DNA from: Ralstonia pickettii | GTDB lineage: Bacteria; Pseudomonadota; Gammaproteobacteria; Burkholderiales; Burkholderiaceae | Assembly (NCBI RefSeq): GCF_030582395.1 | Contig: NZ_CP104381.1 | Location: forward strand, 124,001 to 188,000 | Length of the DNA: 64,000 nucleotides | Direction: 5' to 3' | Part shown: positions 60,190 through 64,000 of the stretch, piece by piece | Layout of the letters: each line of letters begins with the position of its first letter | Numbering within the stretch: position 1 is the stretch's first letter | Translations under genes and position numbers: made by a program | Notes under the pieces: model-generated | What the model saw: the letters and a program-made list of their open reading frames with translations, nothing else | The model's database searches: none | What the model was told of the DNA's origin: nothing

Positions 60190-62025
60190 TTAAGCAGCGG
60201 CGCGCTGCAGCGTCGTGTTGTCTCGCGCTGCGTTGTCGGGCGCGCTCGCGCCGTAGCGATTGACGAAGCGCTCGGCTGCGTCATACGCGTAGAAATCGTG
60301 CATCTGCCCCGTGAGCAGACGCTCCTTGTACCCCTGCCACATTGAGGCTTCGAAGAAGTCTGCGTGGTGCTTGAGGAAGGCTTCGCGCACGCGCGGGTCA
60401 CCCAGCAGGAACGTGCGGTACGTCTCGGGAAAAATGTCGTGCGGGCCGACGTTGTACCAGACCTCGCCGGACATCTCTTCTTCTTCCGTGCGGGGTTCGG
60501 GTACGGTGCGGACGTTGCAGTCGGTGAGGTATTCGATCTCGTCGTAGTCGTAGAAGACCACGCGGCCGTGGCGCGTCACGCCAAAGTTCTTGTACAGCAT
60601 GTCGCCCGGGAAGATGTTCGCGGCAATGAGTTCCTTGATGGCATTGCCGTATTCGATGATGCCGTGTTCGACCTGCGCATCGGTGCCTTCCTGCAGCCAG
60701 ATGTTCAGCGGCGTCATGCGGCGCTCGATGTACACGTGGCGGATGACGATCTCTTCGCTGCCGTCTTCGCTGCGCTGGTATTCGACCATCGACGGGGCGT
60801 GCTTCTCCAGCTCCTTGATGAGGTCGTCGTCAAAGCGCGAGAGCGGGAAGGACACGTCGGAATACTCGAGCGTATCGGCCATGCGCCCGACGCGGTCGTG
60901 GCGCTTCACCAGCTGATACTTGCTCTTGATCAGCTCGCGCGTGGTCTCCTTGGGCGGCGGAAAGTAGTCCTTGATGACCTTGAACACGTACGGGTACGAG
61001 GGCAGCGTGAACACCAGCATCACGAGGCCCTTGATGCCCGGCGCGATGATGAACTTATCCGACGAGTGCTGCAGGTGATGCAGGAAGTCGCGATAGAACA
61101 GGTTCTTGCCCTGCTTCTGCAGGCCGAGCGAGGTGTAGATCTCGGCGCGCGGCTTGCGCGGCATGAGGTCACGCAGGAACGTCACGTAGGCAGACGGTAT
61201 CTCCATGTCCACCATGAAATACGAGTGCGTGAACGAGAACAGGATCAGCAGCTGTTCCTGCCGCAGCAACACCGTGTCGAGCGAGAGCTGGCCTGCGGCA
61301 TTGCGCAGGATCGGCACGGCCAGCGGGAACGTCTTGTCGCCGTTGATCACGCGCCCGATGATGTACGCCGCCTTGTTGCGGAAGAACAGCGACGACAGCA
61401 CGTGGATCTGGAAATTGGGCGCGATGCGGAAATCGCCGAAGTGCTCGCCCACCGCGCGCACCACGTAGCCGATATCGCGCTCCAGGTCTTCAAACGGCGC
61501 GTTGAGTTGGAAATTGTGGACGATGCGCTCGAAACAAGCGCCCAGGCCGTCGCGCGTGCCGGGGTAGTACGCGCGGTACGTCGGCTTGGTGGGCGACTCT
61601 TCGTTCTCGATGTATTCCGTCGAGATGGCCGGGCGCACGAAGATGAAATCGTTGTTGAAGTACGAGCGGTGCAGGATGCGCGTGCACACCGAGTTGAAGA
61701 AGGTCTCGGCCAGTTCCGGCTGGTGATGGTTGGTCAGCAGGCCGATGTAGTGCAGCTTGATCTGGCGCCAGATCTCGTCGTCGATGTTCTCGGCGTCGTA
61801 TTCGTCTTCCAGGATGACCGAGGCTTCACGCACGCGCTCGTCGTAGTAAGCGATGCGGTCGCGCTGCAGTTGCTGCAGGCCGGCCCAGTCTCCGGTCTCG
61901 AACGCAGTCTTGGCCTGTACGCTGACTTCGCGAAACAGGCGGTAGTGCTTGTCGAAGCCGTCGAGCATCGTGCGGGCGACGTCAAAGGCGATCTGCGACG
62001 AGAGAAGCTTGGGGAAATGGGACAT
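60190..62025 (-). CDS. aceK: Isocitrate dehydrogenase kinase/phosphatase
   Basis: 611 residues, the usual AceK length. [38 protein letters not shown] and the kinase-like ATP loop [28 protein letters not shown] (quoted in part: [14 protein letters not shown] and [10 protein letters not shown] with the Lys) are diagnostic. AceK phosphorylates isocitrate dehydrogenase to divert carbon to the glyoxylate shunt. It is here away from aceA/aceB, upstream of the carbonic anhydrase gene and downstream of liuA, with 158 bp to liuA. The ATG at 62025 is the start. The pairing suits growth on acetyl-CoA-yielding substrates, as inference. Confidence 0.95.
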   Translation of the reverse strand: MSHFPKLLSSQIAFDVARTMLDGFDKHYRLFREVSVQAKTAFETGDWAGLQQLQRDRIAYYDERVREASVILEDEYDAENIDDEIWRQIKLHYIGLLTNHHQPELAETFFNSVCTRILHRSYFNNDFIFVRPAISTEYIENEESPTKPTYRAYYPGTRDGLGACFERIVHNFQLNAPFEDLERDIGYVVRAVGEHFGDFRIAPNFQIHVLSSLFFRNKAAYIIGRVINGDKTFPLAVPILRNAAGQLSLDTVLLRQEQLLILFSFTHSYFMVDMEIPSAYVTFLRDLMPRKPRAEIYTSLGLQKQGKNLFYRDFLHHLQHSSDKFIIAPGIKGLVMLVFTLPSYPYVFKVIKDYFPPPKETTRELIKSKYQLVKRHDRVGRMADTLEYSDVSFPLSRFDDDLIKELEKHAPSMVEYQRSEDGSEEIVIRHVYIERRMTPLNIWLQEGTDAQVEHGIIEYGNAIKELIAANIFPGDMLYKNFGVTRHGRVVFYDYDEIEYLTDCNVRTVPEPRTEEEEMSGEVWYNVGPHDIFPETYRTFLLGDPRVREAFLKHHADFFEASMWQGYKERLLTGQMHDFYAYDAAERFVNRYGASAPDNAARDNTTLQRAAA

Positions 62026-62183
62026 GGCGTGTGCGCGGGGAGGGCAGGGAAGCGGCAAAACCAGCAAACCAGGCAGACCTAGATTGTAGGGTCTTCGGTA
62101 CCGTGTTCGCGTCCTGAAACCGTTGCGCCTCCTTATCCGTTCGGCTGATGGCCCCATGCCACCAGCCCGCCTGCTCACGCCCG

Positions 62184-63365
62184 TTACATCGTTTCTGCGT
62201 ACAGCTCGCGGCCGATCAGCATGCGGCGGATTTCCGACGTGCCGGCGCCGATTTCATACAGCTTGGCGTCGCGCCACAGGCGGCCGACCGGGAATTCGTT
62301 GATGTAGCCGTTGCCGCCCAGGATCTGGATGGCTTCGCCGGCCATCCAGGTGGCCTTTTCGGCGGTGTAGAGGATCACGCCGGCGCAGTCCTTGCGCACC
62401 TGGCGCACATGGTCGCGGCCCAGCGAGTCGAGGTTCTTGCCAACCGTGTAGAGGTACGCGCGGCACGCCTGCAGCGTGGTGTACATGTCGGCCATCTTGC
62501 CCTGGATGAGCTGGAATTCGCCGATGCTCTGGCCGAACTGCTTGCGGTCGTGGATGTACGGCGTGACCACGTCCATGCACGCCTGCATGATGCCGATGGG
62601 GCCGCCGGAGAGCACCGCGCGCTCGTAATCCAGACCGCTCATCAGCACCTTGGTGCCGCCGTTTTCCTGGCCGAGGATGTTCTCCACCGGCACTTCCACG
62701 TTCTCGAACACCAGCTCGCCCGTGTGCGAGCCGCGCATGCCGAGCTTGTCGAGCTTTTGCGCCACCGAGAAACCCTTCATGCCTTTCTCGACGATGAACG
62801 CCGTCATGCCGCGCGCGCCCAGTTCCGGCTCGGTCTTGGCGTAGACGACCAGCACGTCGCAGTCGGGGCCATTGGTGATCCACATCTTCGTGCCGTTGAG
62901 CACGTAGCGGTCGCCTTTCAGCTCTGCGCGCAGCTTCATGCTGACGACGTCCGACCCGGCATTCGGCTCGCTCATCGCCAGCGCGCCCACCCATTCGCCC
63001 GACACCAGCTTGGGCAGGTACTTGGCCTTCTGGGCCGCCGTGCCATTGCGGTGGATCTGGTTCACGCACAGGTTCGAGTGCGCGCCATACGACAGGCCGA
63101 CCGACGCCGATGCGCGGCTGATTTCTTCCATGGCGATCATGTGCGCCAGGTAGCCCATGTTGGCGCCGCCGTATTCCTCCGCCACCGTGATGCCGAGCAC
63201 GCCCAGTTCACCCATCTTGCGCCATGCGTCCATCGGGAACTGGTCGGTGCGGTCGATTTCGCCGGCACGCGGTGCCAGCTCGCCCTGCGCCCAATCGCGC
63301 ACGGCCGAACGCAGCATCTCGATGTCTTCGCCCAAGTCGAATTTCAGGCCGGGCAGATCAATCAT
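62184..63365 (-). CDS. liuA: Isovaleryl-CoA dehydrogenase (LiuA)
   Basis: 393 residues. [18 protein letters not shown] at about 131-148 is the flavin loop. The C-terminal segment reads [13 protein letters not shown], where the common catalytic Glu is Gly, while [15 protein letters not shown] carries the alternative Glu, exactly the isovaleryl-CoA dehydrogenase arrangement. It converts isovaleryl-CoA to 3-methylcrotonyl-CoA, the first committed step of the leucine pathway. A 22-bp perfect palindrome, the probable LiuR operator, lies 128 bp upstream of the start codon, behind liuR. Confidence 0.96.
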   Translation of the reverse strand: MIDLPGLKFDLGEDIEMLRSAVRDWAQGELAPRAGEIDRTDQFPMDAWRKMGELGVLGITVAEEYGGANMGYLAHMIAMEEISRASASVGLSYGAHSNLCVNQIHRNGTAAQKAKYLPKLVSGEWVGALAMSEPNAGSDVVSMKLRAELKGDRYVLNGTKMWITNGPDCDVLVVYAKTEPELGARGMTAFIVEKGMKGFSVAQKLDKLGMRGSHTGELVFENVEVPVENILGQENGGTKVLMSGLDYERAVLSGGPIGIMQACMDVVTPYIHDRKQFGQSIGEFQLIQGKMADMYTTLQACRAYLYTVGKNLDSLGRDHVRQVRKDCAGVILYTAEKATWMAGEAIQILGGNGYINEFPVGRLWRDAKLYEIGAGTSEIRRMLIGRELYAETM

Positions 63366-63492
63366 GGTGGTCTCCTTGGGCGCGGTTCGAGCCGCGGGTG
63401 TCTCTAGTCAGTGGTCTGGCGCTGTGCGGTGCGCGTCGCTTATGGCGGGCGCCGCGGGGCCGGGAGGGTGCAGCAGGGTGTTGCGTATTGTA

Positions 63493-63514
63493 TTGACGTT
63501 TACGTAAACGTCAA
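63493..63514. promoter_or_regulatory. Perfect 22-bp palindrome, probable LiuR operator of liuA
   Basis: The left half is TTGACGTTTAC and the right half is its exact reverse complement, GTAAACGTCAA. It sits between the liuR stop and the liuA start, in the only gap of that pair, and shares TTGACGT...ACGTCAA with the site at 47268-47283. TTTACGTAAA-type palindromes are the known kind of LiuR target, so control of liuA is expected. Confidence 0.75.
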
Positions 63515-63542
63515 TGACCGTCCATTACGTAGATTTGCGGAA

Positions 63543-64000
63543 TCAGGCGGCCTTGCGGCGCTTGGTCGGCTTGATCGTGCCGGCCTGCGCGTCTTCCAGC
63601 AGGCGTCGGCACTGGCGTTCGTGCTGGTCGATCTCGGCCAGTTGGGCGTTCAGATCCTCCAGTTGCTGCGTGAGTACTGCGCGATGCTGGGCCAGCGACG
63701 CCAGGAAGCGCTCCAGCTGCGGCACGGTATCGCGCGGCGACTCATACAGGTCCAGGATCTCCTTGATCTCGCCCAGCGAGAGGCCGAGCCGCTTGCCGCG
63801 CAGGGTCAGCTTCAGGCGTGTACGCTCGCCGGCCGAATACACCCGGCGACGCCCGCCCGGGCCCTGCCGATCCGGCGCCAGTAGGCCTTGGTCTTCGTAG
63901 AAGCGGATGGCGCGCGGCGTGATCTCGAACTCGCGTGCAAGGTCGGTGATGGTGAAGCTTGCGTCGGCAAGCGCACCGGCATCGCCCGATTCAAGATCGG
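63543..64000 (-). CDS. liuR: MerR-family leucine-catabolism regulator LiuR, N-terminus cut by the window
   Basis: The C-terminal part of a MerR protein; its start lies beyond base 64000. Reading leftward from the end it has SFTITDLAREFEITPRAIRF, then YEDQGLLAP, the MerR DNA-binding helices. A dimer coiled coil with many Gln and Leu residues follows, and then the basic end KPTKRRKAA. No cysteine-rich metal site is visible, as expected of LiuR rather than a metal sensor. It precedes liuA on the same strand with the palindrome between them. It should control the leucine/isovalerate genes. Confidence 0.88.
   Translation of the reverse strand, partial: DLESGDAGALADASFTITDLAREFEITPRAIRFYEDQGLLAPDRQGPGGRRRVYSAGERTRLKLTLRGKRLGLSLGEIKEILDLYESPRDTVPQLERFLASLAQHRAVLTQQLEDLNAQLAEIDQHERQCRRLLEDAQAGTIKPTKRRKAA

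Noticed and set aside
60364..62082. A 572-codon open frame opposite aceK
   Set aside because: Shadow of aceK; composition is typical of reversed GC-rich coding sequence.

Overview
The window is a high-GC stretch of a betaproteobacterial chromosome. The best fit is Burkholderiaceae of the Ralstonia/Cupriavidus type, judged from a fused IcmF mutase, a LiuR-regulated leucine pathway, the piu-type iron locus and typical gene neighbours. The assignment rests on protein resemblance only. No rRNA, tRNA or CRISPR array was recognised. The window begins inside a LysE-type gene and ends inside liuR.

Layout. 1-9.2 kb: a transporter fragment, an EamA exporter, an AraC regulator, a DUF427 protein, the ammonium channel AmtB behind a sigma-54 type promoter, an exported unknown, and the fused B12-dependent acyl-CoA mutase IcmF. 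9.8-16 kb: one leftward cluster of DUF1275, amidohydrolase, DoxX, XapX, alpha/beta-hydrolase, isochorismatase-like hydrolase and LysR. 16-25.8 kb: single metabolic and regulatory genes, including 3-hydroxybutyryl-CoA dehydrogenase, thioesterase, PhzF, an XRE-cupin regulator with GNAT, LysR, two lipoproteins, nitronate monooxygenase, DJ-1/PfpI and a fluoroacetate-dehalogenase-like hydrolase. 25.9-27.7 kb: a compositionally foreign two-gene cassette, an SMC/RecF-like ATPase overlapping a small TOPRIM-like protein, which resembles a defence module. 27.7-31.5 kb: an iron operon (TonB receptor, Sel1, PiuC) with a Fur-like box.

31.7-42.8 kb is a rightward atu-like operon for acyclic-terpenoid or related branched acyl-CoA breakdown: hydratase, AtuA, two acyl-CoA dehydrogenases, an SDR, both subunits of a biotin carboxylase and an acyl-CoA ligase, followed by a convergent TetR gene. 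From 42.8 kb to the end almost everything reads leftward and is dominated by leucine/isovalerate (liu) catabolism. liuR and liuA lie at the right edge, then aceK, carbonic anhydrase, thiolase, SDR and acyl-CoA dehydrogenase, liuB, liuC, bioB, liuD, and finally a 2-hydroxyacid dehydrogenase with HMG-CoA lyase. Two perfect TTGACGT palindromes mark probable LiuR operators. The two carboxylases, bioB and carbonic anhydrase make a coherent biotin/bicarbonate-dependent carboxylation theme.

The most striking unexplained structure is a family of four 0.5-0.6 kb non-coding elements at about 0.15, 9.2, 49.4 and 58.9 kb. Each is a large inverted repeat whose two arms carry nested hairpins. The hairpin stems differ between arms through compensating base changes while the apex sequence stays fixed. 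Every copy lies 23-52 bp past a stop codon. The covariation argues for selection on a folded DNA or RNA structure.
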